Shown: positions 1 to 8,713 of the stretch, in pieces | Layout: every line of letters starts with the position of its first letter | Numbering within the stretch: position 1 is the stretch's first letter | From: Phormidium ambiguum IAM M-71 | GTDB lineage: Bacteria > Cyanobacteriota > Cyanobacteriia > Cyanobacteriales > Aerosakkonemataceae | Reading direction: 5' to 3' | NCBI RefSeq assembly: GCF_001904725.1 | Contig: NZ_MRCE01000008.1 | Location: 171,584-235,583, forward strand | Length of the DNA: 64,000 nucleotides | Made by a program: the position numbers and the translations under genes | The notes under the pieces: generated by a model | The model's database searches: none | Seen by the model: only the letters and a program-made list of their open reading frames with translations | What the model was told of the DNA's origin: nothing

Positions 1-235
1 GTAGTGGTTATTGATGTTCCCAGGATTCTTGGGTAGACTAATACTTGAGCAAGGCTTCTTGCTGAATCATTGCCTGTAAAAAATTTTGCTAAGTAGCGCC
101 AAGTAAATTCATTAATTTTAAATTCTTTAAGTTTTTTGAGTTTCTTAGTATTCCTTCTATGATTATTGATAATCTCTTGTTTAAAAAATTCTTTAAATTT
201 AATTAGTAGTTCTGATTCATCAAGGGTTGGTGACA
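1..235 (-). CDS. Partial unknown gene (N-terminal 78 residues), cut by the left edge
   Basis: An open frame on the minus strand starts with ATG at 235-233 and runs off the window without a stop. The visible part is rich in Lys, Phe and Asn, then has an ordered stretch ending LVYPRILGTSITT. I do not recognise the family with certainty. The Tyr-Pro-Arg-hydrophobic-Leu-Gly-Thr-Ser style reminds me of the start of some type II restriction enzymes, but that is only an impression. The start lies 120 bp from the end of the M16 peptidase gene on the same strand, so it could be transcribed after that pair. Confidence 0.5.
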
Positions 236-354
236 TATTTTTTTGCTGGCTTCACTGCAAATTATTATATTTTACAATTGTCATAATTTATATTAAAGAA
301 TTTGGGAAAGGCTGAAATAAACCTCTCCCAAATTCTTTGATTTTTGCGAATTTA

Positions 355-1926
355 TTATTTTGATGCAGCAGTTGGAGGTGGTGGAATTGTGATATCCACG
401 TTGGTAACTTCTGCGGCTAAATTAGTTAATGGTGGTTGAATTGCTGTTGCATTTCCAACTACTAAAGTGGCTAAATTTTCAGGCTGAAGGTATTTCTGGG
501 CGACGCGCTGAACATCAGCGGCTGTTGTTGCTTCAACGTTGCGCTGATAGCGGAAGAGGAAGTCGGGAGGGTAGCCGTAATATTCGTAGCGAATCAACCG
601 GGAGAGAGTTTGGGCGGGTTTTTGGAAGTTAAAGACGAAGGAGTTGAGGACGGAATCTTTAGCTAGGGCGAGTTCTTCTGGGGTGACGGGTTCGGTTTGG
701 ATGCGCTTAATTTCTGCGAGGATTGATTGGATAAAGGGTACGGTAGCTTCGGAACGAGTTTGTCCGCCTGCGACGAAGACACCTGGGTAATCAAAGCGGG
801 GACTCCAAGCACCATAAACACTGTAGGCTAAACCTTGGCGCGATCGCACTTGGTTAAACAATCTCCCTCCAAAACCATTCAAAACCCCACTCATCACATC
901 TAACGCCGGATAATCGGGATTGTTAAATTGACCTCCTAAATGTCCCATTTGCACATAACTTTGGGTCATTTGCGGTTGATTAACCATGAAAATTCCGCCT
1001 GTTTTGGCTTGGGAAACTTCTGGTAAAGGAGGAACTTTCAATTGTTCATTTTTTGACCAATCACCGAACTTAGATTCAATGAGTTGACGCATTTGTTTAC
1101 TATCAAAATCTCCCACTATTCCCAAAATTATATTATTGGGATGGAAATATTGTTGATAGAAATTCTCTAAATCTGCACGGGAAATATTATTAATTGTGGC
1201 ATATTCTACTGTTCGAGCGTATGGACTTTGATTGCCATACATGAGTTTTTGAAATTCCCGACCTGCGATCGAATTTGGGTCATCATTACGCCGCGCAATA
1301 TCACCTCTAACTTGAGTTTTCGCCAAATCCAATTTATCTTGGGGAAAAGCTGGTTCTCGGATTACTTCTGCAAATAAACTAAATACTTCAGGCAAATCTT
1401 TTGTTAAACAATTAAAGCCTGCACTACCAGATACTTCAGCTATTGAAGTTTCGATAGAAGCAGCGCGTTGTTCTAACAATTGATTTAGTTGATCTGGTGA
1501 ATGTTTTTTAGTTCCTCCACTTCGCATTACTGTACCAGTAATTCCTGCGACACCAATTTTATCAGCAGGTTCCCAGCGATCGCCAGTGCGAATTGTGGCT
1601 GAGCCACTAACTAAAGGTAATTCGTGATCTTCCATAAGATACACGATCATGCCATTGTTCAATTGAAAGCGAGTGTAAGCAGGAACTTGAATTTTTGGTA
1701 AGGCGGGAAACGTTAATTCAGTGTAATGTTTAGCTGTAGTTGCTGCTACTGAAAAATTGAAATTAAACAGTAGAAAAGCCAAAGCAACTACCAAACTGAA
1801 AATTTCCAATAACCATTTATAACGAATACTCAACAAAGAAAAACCTCTCACTCTTTTCCCTTGCAAACTTTTTCTGAACCTCAAAAAATTTCCTCTGTGT
1901 CCTCTGCGCCTCTGCGGTTTAATCAT
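355..1926 (-). CDS. M16 (insulinase-like) peptidase, non-catalytic subunit
   Basis: A 523-residue M16 family protein. The zinc motif HxxEH is absent: the region that should hold it reads GVAGITGTVMRSGGT. The late Arg/Tyr substrate-binding signature is kept (RSRQGLAYSVYGAW, about residues 350-365). This is the known pattern of the partner subunit in two-chain M16 peptidases. A hydrophobic segment at about residues 38-60 followed by AATTA suggests export to the periplasm or membrane. The start is 4 bp from the stop of the HxxEH-bearing gene, so the two are surely co-transcribed and probably form a heterodimer. The first 20 or so codons are made of an intergenic repeat (see 1891-1921), so the true start may be a TTG or GTG nearer the hydrophobic segment. 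Confidence 0.9.
   Translation of the reverse strand: MIKPQRRRGHRGNFLRFRKSLQGKRVRGFSLLSIRYKWLLEIFSLVVALAFLLFNFNFSVAATTAKHYTELTFPALPKIQVPAYTRFQLNNGMIVYLMEDHELPLVSGSATIRTGDRWEPADKIGVAGITGTVMRSGGTKKHSPDQLNQLLEQRAASIETSIAEVSGSAGFNCLTKDLPEVFSLFAEVIREPAFPQDKLDLAKTQVRGDIARRNDDPNSIAGREFQKLMYGNQSPYARTVEYATINNISRADLENFYQQYFHPNNIILGIVGDFDSKQMRQLIESKFGDWSKNEQLKVPPLPEVSQAKTGGIFMVNQPQMTQSYVQMGHLGGQFNNPDYPALDVMSGVLNGFGGRLFNQVRSRQGLAYSVYGAWSPRFDYPGVFVAGGQTRSEATVPFIQSILAEIKRIQTEPVTPEELALAKDSVLNSFVFNFQKPAQTLSRLIRYEYYGYPPDFLFRYQRNVEATTAADVQRVAQKYLQPENLATLVVGNATAIQPPLTNLAAEVTNVDITIPPPPTAASK
1891..1921 (-). repeat. Dispersed CCGCAGAG-type repeat at the 5' end of the M16 gene
   Basis: On the minus strand this reads as the cgcagaggacacagag type of element seen again at 26931-26966. 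Here it lies inside the reading frame of the non-catalytic M16 gene and encodes QRRRGHRGNF, a composition unlike a normal signal peptide. Either it was captured as coding sequence or translation starts downstream of it. Confidence 0.7.
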
Positions 1927-1929
1927 AAT

Positions 1930-3495
1930 TTAACTCTCCTTCGGTAGCAGACGACCAACAGTTCGATTTTCTGGGACGAAAGTTGCTTTAGCGACTCGTT
2001 GAATATCCGCAGGAGTTACTGCTTCTATAGCTTCTAATTCCTTAAACAAATTTTTCCAACTTCCTGTTTTCACTTCATATTCTACTAACAAAGAAGCCAT
2101 TCCAGAATTAGAATCTAGCGATCGCAACAACCCGGCTCTAGCCTGAGTTTTTACCCGTTCCAATTCCATCGCAGAAACTGGCTCCGTTCTCAATTTATTA
2201 ATTTCTGCTTGCAAAGCTTTAGCTACTTCCTCAACAGAATGCCCTGGCGCTGTTAAAGCATAAAACAGCATCATTGAGGGATACTTTTCCCCTGGAAAAC
2301 CACTAAACCCTTGAGCCGTCAATGCAATTCTTTGTTGTTCGACTAAAGACTTATACAAACGAGAAGTTCTTCCTTCAGAAAGAATGCTACCAATCAACTG
2401 ATAAATTACATAATCAGGATGGGTAATTGCTGGTTGATGATAACCTTCTAAATACCAAGGTTGAGTAGGCAAACGTAGCGTTACTTCCCTAGTTTCGCTT
2501 TGTTTTGGTTCAACAGGTAAATCATCTTTAGGTTTAGGTTTAGCCGGATAACGACCAAAATAAATTTTTGCCAGTCGTTCTACTTCGGCTGGTTTAACAT
2601 CACCAACTACTGCTAATGTCAGATTGCTGGGAACATAATAAGTCTGGAAAAACTTTTCCACATCTTCCCTACTTAAATTCCGTAAATCTCGATCGTAACC
2701 AATTACTGGACGGCGATAAGGATGAACTTTGTAAGCTTTATCAATAAAAGCTTCAATCATCATCCCAATTGGGGAATTTTCTACCCGCATTCTGCGTTCT
2801 TCTAGGATGACTTCTTTCTCTTTAAAAAACTCGCGGAAAACAGGATCTAAAAATCTTTCCGATTCCAAAGACATCCACAATTCTAGTTTGTTAGCTGGGA
2901 AACTGTAGAAGTATCGAGTTGCATCGGTAGAAGTTGTTGCATTTAAACCAACACCGCCAGCCCTTTCCACAATTTGACCTAATTCATTTTGTTTGACAAG
3001 TTCAGCTGCTTGAGTTTCTAATTTCTGAAATTCGGCTTCTAATTTGCTAACTTCTTCTTGTTTACCTGTGGCTTTAGCTGATTGAATTTGTTGCCATAAA
3101 CCGTCTAATTTATCTAGGATAGGCTTTTCAGCTTGGTAATCTTTGGTGCCGATGCGTGTGGTACCTTTAAATGCTAAATGTTCTAGAAAGTGTGCTACAC
3201 CTGTTTTACCTTCTGGTTCATTTGCACCACCGACATCAGCATAAGTAAGAAAGGAAACTACTGGGGCTTGGTTTCTTTCCAAGACAATAAATTTCATGCC
3301 ATTATCTAGTTTAAATTCGGTAATGCGCTGCATCACTCGATCTAGATATGGCTGAATTGATTCTGATGTTGCTGCTGGATTTTGGGTAAGCGCCAGGGCG
3401 ATTCCTGGTGTCATACCGCACCATAACATTACAGCGCATAAAAAGGATATAAACCTAAGCATGAAAGAGGATAGAGACATTTTTTTCCAGATCAA
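1930..3495 (-). CDS. M16 (insulinase-like) zinc peptidase, catalytic subunit
   Basis: A 521-residue peptidase with a signal peptide (hydrophobic residues 11-36, ending in an ALA-type site) and the inverted zinc motif HFLEH (H102, E105, H106). The distal glutamate expected for M16 enzymes lies in the KEVILEERR stretch. Between the motif and that stretch there is a Gln/Lys/Glu-rich probable coiled-coil insertion (about residues 125-170), which explains why the protein is longer than the usual 420-450 residues. It is the first gene of a two-gene unit with the zinc-less M16 gene at 355-1926. The likely role is degradation or processing of peptides outside the cytoplasm; the substrate cannot be told. 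Confidence 0.93.
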   Translation of the reverse strand: MIWKKMSLSSFMLRFISFLCAVMLWCGMTPGIALALTQNPAATSESIQPYLDRVMQRITEFKLDNGMKFIVLERNQAPVVSFLTYADVGGANEPEGKTGVAHFLEHLAFKGTTRIGTKDYQAEKPILDKLDGLWQQIQSAKATGKQEEVSKLEAEFQKLETQAAELVKQNELGQIVERAGGVGLNATTSTDATRYFYSFPANKLELWMSLESERFLDPVFREFFKEKEVILEERRMRVENSPIGMMIEAFIDKAYKVHPYRRPVIGYDRDLRNLSREDVEKFFQTYYVPSNLTLAVVGDVKPAEVERLAKIYFGRYPAKPKPKDDLPVEPKQSETREVTLRLPTQPWYLEGYHQPAITHPDYVIYQLIGSILSEGRTSRLYKSLVEQQRIALTAQGFSGFPGEKYPSMMLFYALTAPGHSVEEVAKALQAEINKLRTEPVSAMELERVKTQARAGLLRSLDSNSGMASLLVEYEVKTGSWKNLFKELEAIEAVTPADIQRVAKATFVPENRTVGRLLPKES

Positions 3496-3937
3496 ATACT
3501 TGGGGATGCTTGTTTGTTAGTTGCTCCCCTACTGATGTTTTTTTGGTAACTATTTAGTAATTATCCTTATTTTTTGTGCCAGTAACAACCTGAGTAATTC
3601 AAAATTTCCCATTTTTCAGGGGGAATCTCTATTTCTACTAATTTAAGAAATTTATAGTTAACATAATTTTTCAACAAAAAGGCTGCGATTAAGATGTTTT
3701 TTTATAAAAAAAAGTAAAATTTTGTGCGATCGCACCTGTTTTTAGTTAATGATTATTTTTAAGAAATAGGGGAAATTAGGTCAAGGACAGGTTAATATTA
3801 GGTAATTATAGCTGCTGTAAATGCTAATACTTATCGATAGTTTACTCCCTTAAGGGAAATCGCTATTCTAAAAACCGAACTCAGCCATTTTAATCAAGTT
3901 TTCTTGTCACTTCAGTTAACATCACACATCAAATATT
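3496..3937. other. Intergenic region, divergent promoters expected
   Basis: This AT-rich spacer separates the minus-strand M16 operon from the plus-strand TetR gene, so promoters for both should lie here. One HIP1-related GCGATCGCA lies near 3725. A short inverted sequence, actcccttaagggaa, at 3842-3856 could be an operator for the TetR protein, but nothing else supports that. No ORF or RNA gene is seen. Confidence 0.4.
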
Positions 3938-4558
3938 ATGGGAATCTTGCAGAGAAGTCCTCAGCCTCAGTCAGAAGATGCGACACGCAATCGAATCATT
4001 AAAGCTGCACAAAAATTATTTGCTCGTCAAGGATATGATGGCACAACGACACGCGATTTGGCGATGGCGGCTGGAGTAGCGGAAGGTACTGTATTTAGGC
4101 ATTTTCCTAATAAAAAAGCAATTTTAATTGAAGTAGCAACTCAAGGTTGGGTGGAAATTCTCACTGATTTGTTGACAGAATTAAGTGAAATGGAAAGTTA
4201 TGAAGCGGTAGGAAAAGTGATGCGGCGCAGGATGCTGAATTTCCATAAAAATGGCGATCTAATGCGAGTGTGTTTTATGGAAGCGCAGTTTCATGAAGAT
4301 TTGCGCGATCGCGTCCAAACCGAAGTAATTGATAAAATGACGAATGTGGCAGAAGCTTTCTTTGAAACGGCGATGGAAAGAGGGATTTATCGAAAGATGA
4401 ATCCGCGAATTGTAGCTCAAGTTTTTGTGGGAATGTTTGCGATCGCAGGTTTCAGTCACAATACAATTATGGAACCCCAAGCTTCACCCCAAGAAATGAA
4501 AGAAATGGCAGAAGGCATTGCTGACATTTTCTTAAATGGAGTTTTAGCAAAAGGTTAA
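3938..4558 (+). CDS. TetR/AcrR family transcriptional regulator
   Basis: A 206-residue protein with a TetR-type helix-turn-helix at about residues 18-62: IIKAAQKLFARQGYDGTTTR, then a recognition helix around GVAEGTVFRHFPNKK. The rest is the variable all-helical ligand-binding and dimerisation half, so the ligand is unknown. It is divergent from the M16 peptidase operon across 440 bp and is followed by the VWA protein gene after 54 bp in the same direction, so it may regulate either. A one-component repressor acting on the neighbours is the default inference. Confidence 0.93.
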   Translation: MGILQRSPQPQSEDATRNRIIKAAQKLFARQGYDGTTTRDLAMAAGVAEGTVFRHFPNKKAILIEVATQGWVEILTDLLTELSEMESYEAVGKVMRRRMLNFHKNGDLMRVCFMEAQFHEDLRDRVQTEVIDKMTNVAEAFFETAMERGIYRKMNPRIVAQVFVGMFAIAGFSHNTIMEPQASPQEMKEMAEGIADIFLNGVLAKG

Positions 4559-4612
4559 TGATATTTAACTTACATTCGCAATCGATACTATTTATTTAAA
4601 TCAAAAAAATCA

Positions 4613-5722
4613 ATGCAGAAACTCTCTCGCATTTTTTTCTCTATAGCCCTGAGCTTGAGCGTCTTATCTTTTCCTAGTACAGCTTTGGCTAAAGCTAAAA
4701 TTCAAATTGCTATTCTGCTAGATTCTAGTAATAGCATGGATGGATTAATTGACCAAACTCGGACTCAAATTTGGCAAATAGTTAATTCTTTAACTAAAGT
4801 TACTAAAGATGGGAAAATACCAGATTTAGAAGTTGCACTCTACCATTATGGTAATGATAGTATACCTTCCCAAGAAGGGTTTGTCAGATTATTAACAGGA
4901 TTCACTTCAGAATTAGATTTAGTTTCAGAAAAGTTATTTACAGTCCGAACTAACGGCGGTCAAGAATATGCTGGTTGGGTGATTCGATCGGCTATGCAAC
5001 AATTAAACTGGAGTAAAGATTCAGAAGATTTTCGAGTAATTTTTATTGCAGGTAACGAACCATTCGATCAAGGACAAGTTTCTTGGCGTGAAGCTATTAC
5101 TCTTGCTACTGGAAAAGATGTCCTAGTTAATACTATCTATTGTGGTTCAGCTGAAAGTCAAGAGCGACAACTTTGGGCTTCAGGAGCTAGCTTAGCACGA
5201 GGTAGTCATTTTAATATTAACCAAGATAAAAAAGTTGAATTTATTAAGTCACCTTACGATGAGCAAATTGCTACTTTGAATTCTCAACTCAATCAAACCT
5301 TTATTCCCTACGGTACACAAGGAGAAATTGGACAACAGCGACAGACTACAGAAGATACCAATTCTGGGCAAAATATAGCAATGCGTAGTATCTCAAAAGC
5401 TTCGGGATATTATAATAATGCTTCTTGGGATTTAGTTGATGCGATCGATCGCGGAATTGTTAACCTCGAACAATTATCAGATAATGCTTTACCGTCAGTT
5501 ATGCGGGGAATGACTTTAGCTCAAAAGCGCGAATATGTAGCGATCAAGAAAGCTGAAAGACAGAGAATTCAAGCTGCGATCCGTGACTTATCTCAAAAAC
5601 GTAATGAATATGTTGCCAAGCAACGTCAAGCTAATAGTAATAATGGCGAAAATACCCTTGATATCGTAATTATTCAAAGTCTCCGCCAACAATTAGCAGC
5701 TAAAGGTTTTAAACTTCAGTAG
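4613..5722 (+). CDS. Exported von Willebrand factor A domain protein
   Basis: A 369-residue protein with a signal peptide (residues 1-26, ending TALA) followed by a VWA domain. The metal-ion-dependent adhesion site DxSxS is intact as D37-S39-S41 in LLDSSNSMDG. After about residue 220 comes a linker and a Lys/Arg/Gln-rich helical tail (KREYVAIKKAERQRIQAAIR). VWA domains bind protein ligands through a divalent metal, so this is probably a periplasmic binding or scaffold protein. It follows the TetR gene by 54 bp and may share its transcript. The partner is unknown. Confidence 0.88.
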   Translation: MQKLSRIFFSIALSLSVLSFPSTALAKAKIQIAILLDSSNSMDGLIDQTRTQIWQIVNSLTKVTKDGKIPDLEVALYHYGNDSIPSQEGFVRLLTGFTSELDLVSEKLFTVRTNGGQEYAGWVIRSAMQQLNWSKDSEDFRVIFIAGNEPFDQGQVSWREAITLATGKDVLVNTIYCGSAESQERQLWASGASLARGSHFNINQDKKVEFIKSPYDEQIATLNSQLNQTFIPYGTQGEIGQQRQTTEDTNSGQNIAMRSISKASGYYNNASWDLVDAIDRGIVNLEQLSDNALPSVMRGMTLAQKREYVAIKKAERQRIQAAIRDLSQKRNEYVAKQRQANSNNGENTLDIVIIQSLRQQLAAKGFKLQ

Positions 5723-5813
5723 TTACAACGAAATTTTATTGATCTTGGAGTGCTAGTTGCTGCGGCATACCCTAACATAGAACTAGATAACTATCATTGC
5801 TGAAAAGTCTGAA

Positions 5814-5984
5814 ATGGATGCTTTAATTCAAGAACTTAATATGAAACTGCGTCAATGGCAACCTGATATTGCCGCACTTGTTGGGCAATATCTAACGGAG
5901 ATCATTGAATTAGCAGACCAAGATGCGTTAGATTTGGTGCGATCGAGAATTGTAGAACAAGAAGTGTTAAATTTAATTGATTAA
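5814..5984 (+). CDS. Small conserved-looking acidic protein (56 aa)
   Basis: A short frame from ATG 5814 to TAA 5984 encodes MDALIQELNMKLRQWQPDIA followed by amphipathic helical sequence ending VLNLID. Composition (Leu, Ile, Asp, Glu, Gln) and codon use fit a real small helical protein. I remember similar sequences in cyanobacteria but no function. It ends 43 bp before the DNA methyltransferase gene on the same strand and could be its leader gene or a small control protein. It has no helix-turn-helix that I can recognise. Confidence 0.6.
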   Translation: MDALIQELNMKLRQWQPDIAALVGQYLTEIIELADQDALDLVRSRIVEQEVLNLID

Positions 5985-6027
5985 TCCAATAACAATCAAC
6001 ATAAAGAAACAGAGCACTAGTAGTTAA

Positions 6028-7329
6028 ATGGCAACAGGGATACCAGGGAAAAAATTGAAGAATAATCCTAAGCTATCATTTCGCTTAGAGTATGAAGGAA
6101 AAACTTCTACAGAAGAGATATTTAATACTCCTCTAGCCGAACTACATCGAATTCTCAGCGTAGATAAACAACCCAAAAATAGACTCATTTACGGAGATAA
6201 TTTAAGAGTTATTCGCACTTTATTAGATGATGCTGATATTACCGGAAAAGTTGGATTAATTTATATCGATCCGCCTTATGCTACAGGACTAAATTTTGAG
6301 TCTAGAAAACAAACTCATGCCTATCACGATTTTCTAGATGGAGCAGATTATTTAGAATTTATACGTCAACGTTTGATTTTACTTAGAGAACTCTTAGCAG
6401 ATCATGGATCTATCTATATCCATTTAGATGAAAACATGGCTTTTCCTGTCAAAGTCTTAATGGATGAAATTTTCGGAGCTAAGAACTTTCGGAATTGGAT
6501 TACTCGCAAAAAATGCAATCCGAAAAATTACACTCGCAAGCAATACGGCAACATTTCTGACTACATTCTTTTTTATACAAAAAGTGATGATTATGTCTGG
6601 AATCAACCCTTTGAAGCTTGGACAGATGTTACAACTAAAAAAGAATATCAGTACATAGAAGAAGAGACAGGAAGACTCTACAAAAAAGTCCCTATTCATG
6701 CGCCAGGAGTGAGAAAAGGCGAAACAGGTAAACCTTGGAGAGGTATGCTTCCGCCACCTGGTAAACATTGGCAATATCCACCAAAAGTTTTAGATGAAAT
6801 GGATGCCAGAAGCGAAATTTATTGGTCGCCAACAGGTAATCCTCGCAGAAAAGTATACTTTGATAATAGTAAGGGAATTGCAGTTCAAGATATTTGGCTA
6901 GAGTTCAAGGATGCTCATAATCAAAATATTAAGATTACGGGTTATCCGACGGAAAAAAATTCAGAAATGCTCAAGCGAATTATACTTGCTTCTTCCAATA
7001 AAGGCGATCTTGTATTAGATGCTTTTCTGGGAAGCGGGACTACAGTTGCAGTTGCAGAGGAACTAGAAAGAGAGTGGATAGGTATAGATAATTCACCTTT
7101 GGCAATGGACATTACAGTTCATCGTTTGGCTAATGGAACTGAAGCAATGGGTGATTTTGTTAATGGTAATGGAAGTACACCGAAACAGGAACCTTTGATT
7201 AATACAAATAGAATTTTGCACAGTGGACTGGATATGTATTTTGAGATTGCTTCAGATTTAAAACCTATTCCAGAAAATACAGTTGAAGCTTGGAAAAATA
7301 AACTTAACTTTCAAGCCAATCTTTGGTGA
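6028..7329 (+). CDS. Site-specific DNA methyltransferase, beta class (N6-adenine or N4-cytosine)
   Basis: A 433-residue DNA amino-methyltransferase. The catalytic motif IV, DPPY, is at residues 81-84 (YIDPPYATGLNF). The AdoMet-binding motif I comes late, at 330-339 (LDAFLGSGTT), followed by REWIGID. Catalytic motif before AdoMet motif is the beta-class order, shared with type III Mod and many type II enzymes. The variable region between them (about 130-300) should carry target recognition. DPPY favours adenine as target but does not prove it. The 3' end overlaps the convergent gene at 7304-8164 by 26 bp, an arrangement often seen in restriction-modification pairs. Confidence 0.93.
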   Translation: MATGIPGKKLKNNPKLSFRLEYEGKTSTEEIFNTPLAELHRILSVDKQPKNRLIYGDNLRVIRTLLDDADITGKVGLIYIDPPYATGLNFESRKQTHAYHDFLDGADYLEFIRQRLILLRELLADHGSIYIHLDENMAFPVKVLMDEIFGAKNFRNWITRKKCNPKNYTRKQYGNISDYILFYTKSDDYVWNQPFEAWTDVTTKKEYQYIEEETGRLYKKVPIHAPGVRKGETGKPWRGMLPPPGKHWQYPPKVLDEMDARSEIYWSPTGNPRRKVYFDNSKGIAVQDIWLEFKDAHNQNIKITGYPTEKNSEMLKRIILASSNKGDLVLDAFLGSGTTVAVAEELEREWIGIDNSPLAMDITVHRLANGTEAMGDFVNGNGSTPKQEPLINTNRILHSGLDMYFEIASDLKPIPENTVEAWKNKLNFQANLW

Positions 7330-8164
7330 ATCTTTCATCTAGCATTTTTAGAGTACATACCATTACTCTTCCTTGTCCATTGTCTTCCAAATCTGCGTAA
7401 TCATTCCACATTGAACCAAGAGTTAGTCCTGGGCCATCATTAAGAAAAAGTATTTTTAGGGGAATTTTGTAGGTTTCGGCATATTCGAGAATTTGTGTAA
7501 CTTTATCTCGATTTCCACTAATGCGATCGTCCTCCTGTCCTCCGCCTCGATCGGTATCGTAACGAGCAAAACCTACAACTAGGGGAGTGCGATCGTTACG
7601 AGAAATGAAAATATCTGCTGGAGTTTTAGATTTCCAATTCTGCAAAACTTTATTAAGTAGCACATCTTTTCCAGCACGTACAGGGCCTTGAATAAGATAT
7701 TCTGAGCCAAAATGAGCCTCAAACCATAAGAAAAAAGCCTCAGTTAATTCATATCCCTTTTTGCCTCGATCCTTATATTCCATGAGGATAGCCATTAGTG
7801 CTTCATCTGGTTTTGGACGACTGGCAAATTTTTCCCTAACTTCTTGTATATCTCGAAATCTATTCCCGTAATCTTTGATTATGTTGGGAATATTTTTCTT
7901 GACCTTTAGCATTTCGACAGATGTATCTGGTGAAATATATTTGCGAAATACTCGAAGTAATTGATTTCTTAGAGGCTCGTTTATTTCAGATATATTAATC
8001 AGGAGATTCGCAGAACTATTAGCAGTATGAGCTAATTCAGCAAATTGTTCTAGGACACTTCCGTAAAGTGCTGGTGCCTGATCTAGATAGTCTGGATAAA
8101 ACGCTGAATCAACAAAAGTGATGTACTGAGAAGCGCTATTTTTGTAATCACGAAATGAGTTCAC
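7304..8164 (-). CDS. Unknown protein, probable restriction endonuclease partner of the beta-class methyltransferase
   Basis: A 286-residue cytoplasmic protein with no signal or membrane segment. I do not recognise a named family. The C-terminal half contains a striking polar stretch, FARYDTDRGGGQEDDR (about residues 200-215), preceded by GPVRAGKDVLLNKVL and followed by a core beta-strand-like LKILFLNDGPGLTLG. Such clusters of Asp/Glu/Arg next to hydrophobic strands are common in nuclease active sites, but a standard PD-(D/E)xK is not obvious. It converges on and overlaps the methyltransferase by 26 bp, which is the main argument for a restriction role. An unrelated DNA-modifying or hypothetical gene remains possible. 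Confidence 0.6.
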   Translation of the reverse strand: MNSFRDYKNSASQYITFVDSAFYPDYLDQAPALYGSVLEQFAELAHTANSSANLLINISEINEPLRNQLLRVFRKYISPDTSVEMLKVKKNIPNIIKDYGNRFRDIQEVREKFASRPKPDEALMAILMEYKDRGKKGYELTEAFFLWFEAHFGSEYLIQGPVRAGKDVLLNKVLQNWKSKTPADIFISRNDRTPLVVGFARYDTDRGGGQEDDRISGNRDKVTQILEYAETYKIPLKILFLNDGPGLTLGSMWNDYADLEDNGQGRVMVCTLKMLDERFTKDWLES

Positions 8165-8175
8165 TGCATACCCTC

Positions 8176-8634
8176 TTAACTTGCTTTTTGTGACTTACTC
8201 ACAAGAGTTTTCGCTTGTTGAATCCAGCGAGAAACTTCCTCCACAGGGGGGCAAAGATCGCGCCGCTGCATTGTGGAAACTTGTAATTTTAAAATTTGTT
8301 GATGTACTTTGTGGGCGGAAGTTTGGGCTAGTTGGTTGACGGAGGCGATGCCAGCGTGTAACAGTAGGCCGCAGAATTGACAACCGACACTGGGAACACG
8401 GGCTAAATCTGCTAATGCTACCCATTTTTGGACGTGATGTAAGGGTTTCTGTAACTGGTTGGCTAAGGCTAATTTCTTTTCTGAGGTATTTGCTTTTACC
8501 AATAGCTGCACAGTAGTATTAATGCCACATTCCGAGAGTTGGGCGCAGTCTTGGGCACTTAATCCCGGTAGTTGTACAATTGGCCAATCACTAAACTTAA
8601 TGCTGTTTTTAGCAGCGTTGGGTTGAGGAGTCAT
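8176..8634 (-). CDS. DUF4332 domain protein
   Basis: A 152-residue protein made of two helix-hairpin-helix-like halves: LPGLSAQDCAQLSECGINT near residue 25 and a second unit around VPSVGCQFCGLLLHAGIAS (residues 80-98). This is the pattern of DUF4332 proteins, widespread in cyanobacteria and proposed to bind DNA or act in repair-like processes. The function is not established. It lies 11 bp upstream of the 286-residue gene at 7304-8164 on the same strand, so the two may be co-transcribed. Confidence 0.75.
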   Translation of the reverse strand: MTPQPNAAKNSIKFSDWPIVQLPGLSAQDCAQLSECGINTTVQLLVKANTSEKKLALANQLQKPLHHVQKWVALADLARVPSVGCQFCGLLLHAGIASVNQLAQTSAHKVHQQILKLQVSTMQRRDLCPPVEEVSRWIQQAKTLVSKSQKAS

Positions 8635-8713
8635 TCTTTCGTTCTACTCTCAAACTTAACTCTTTTGTTATTCTGACAAAGAGAATAGTGCTCCCGGAGG
8701 GTTAGTTCAGATA

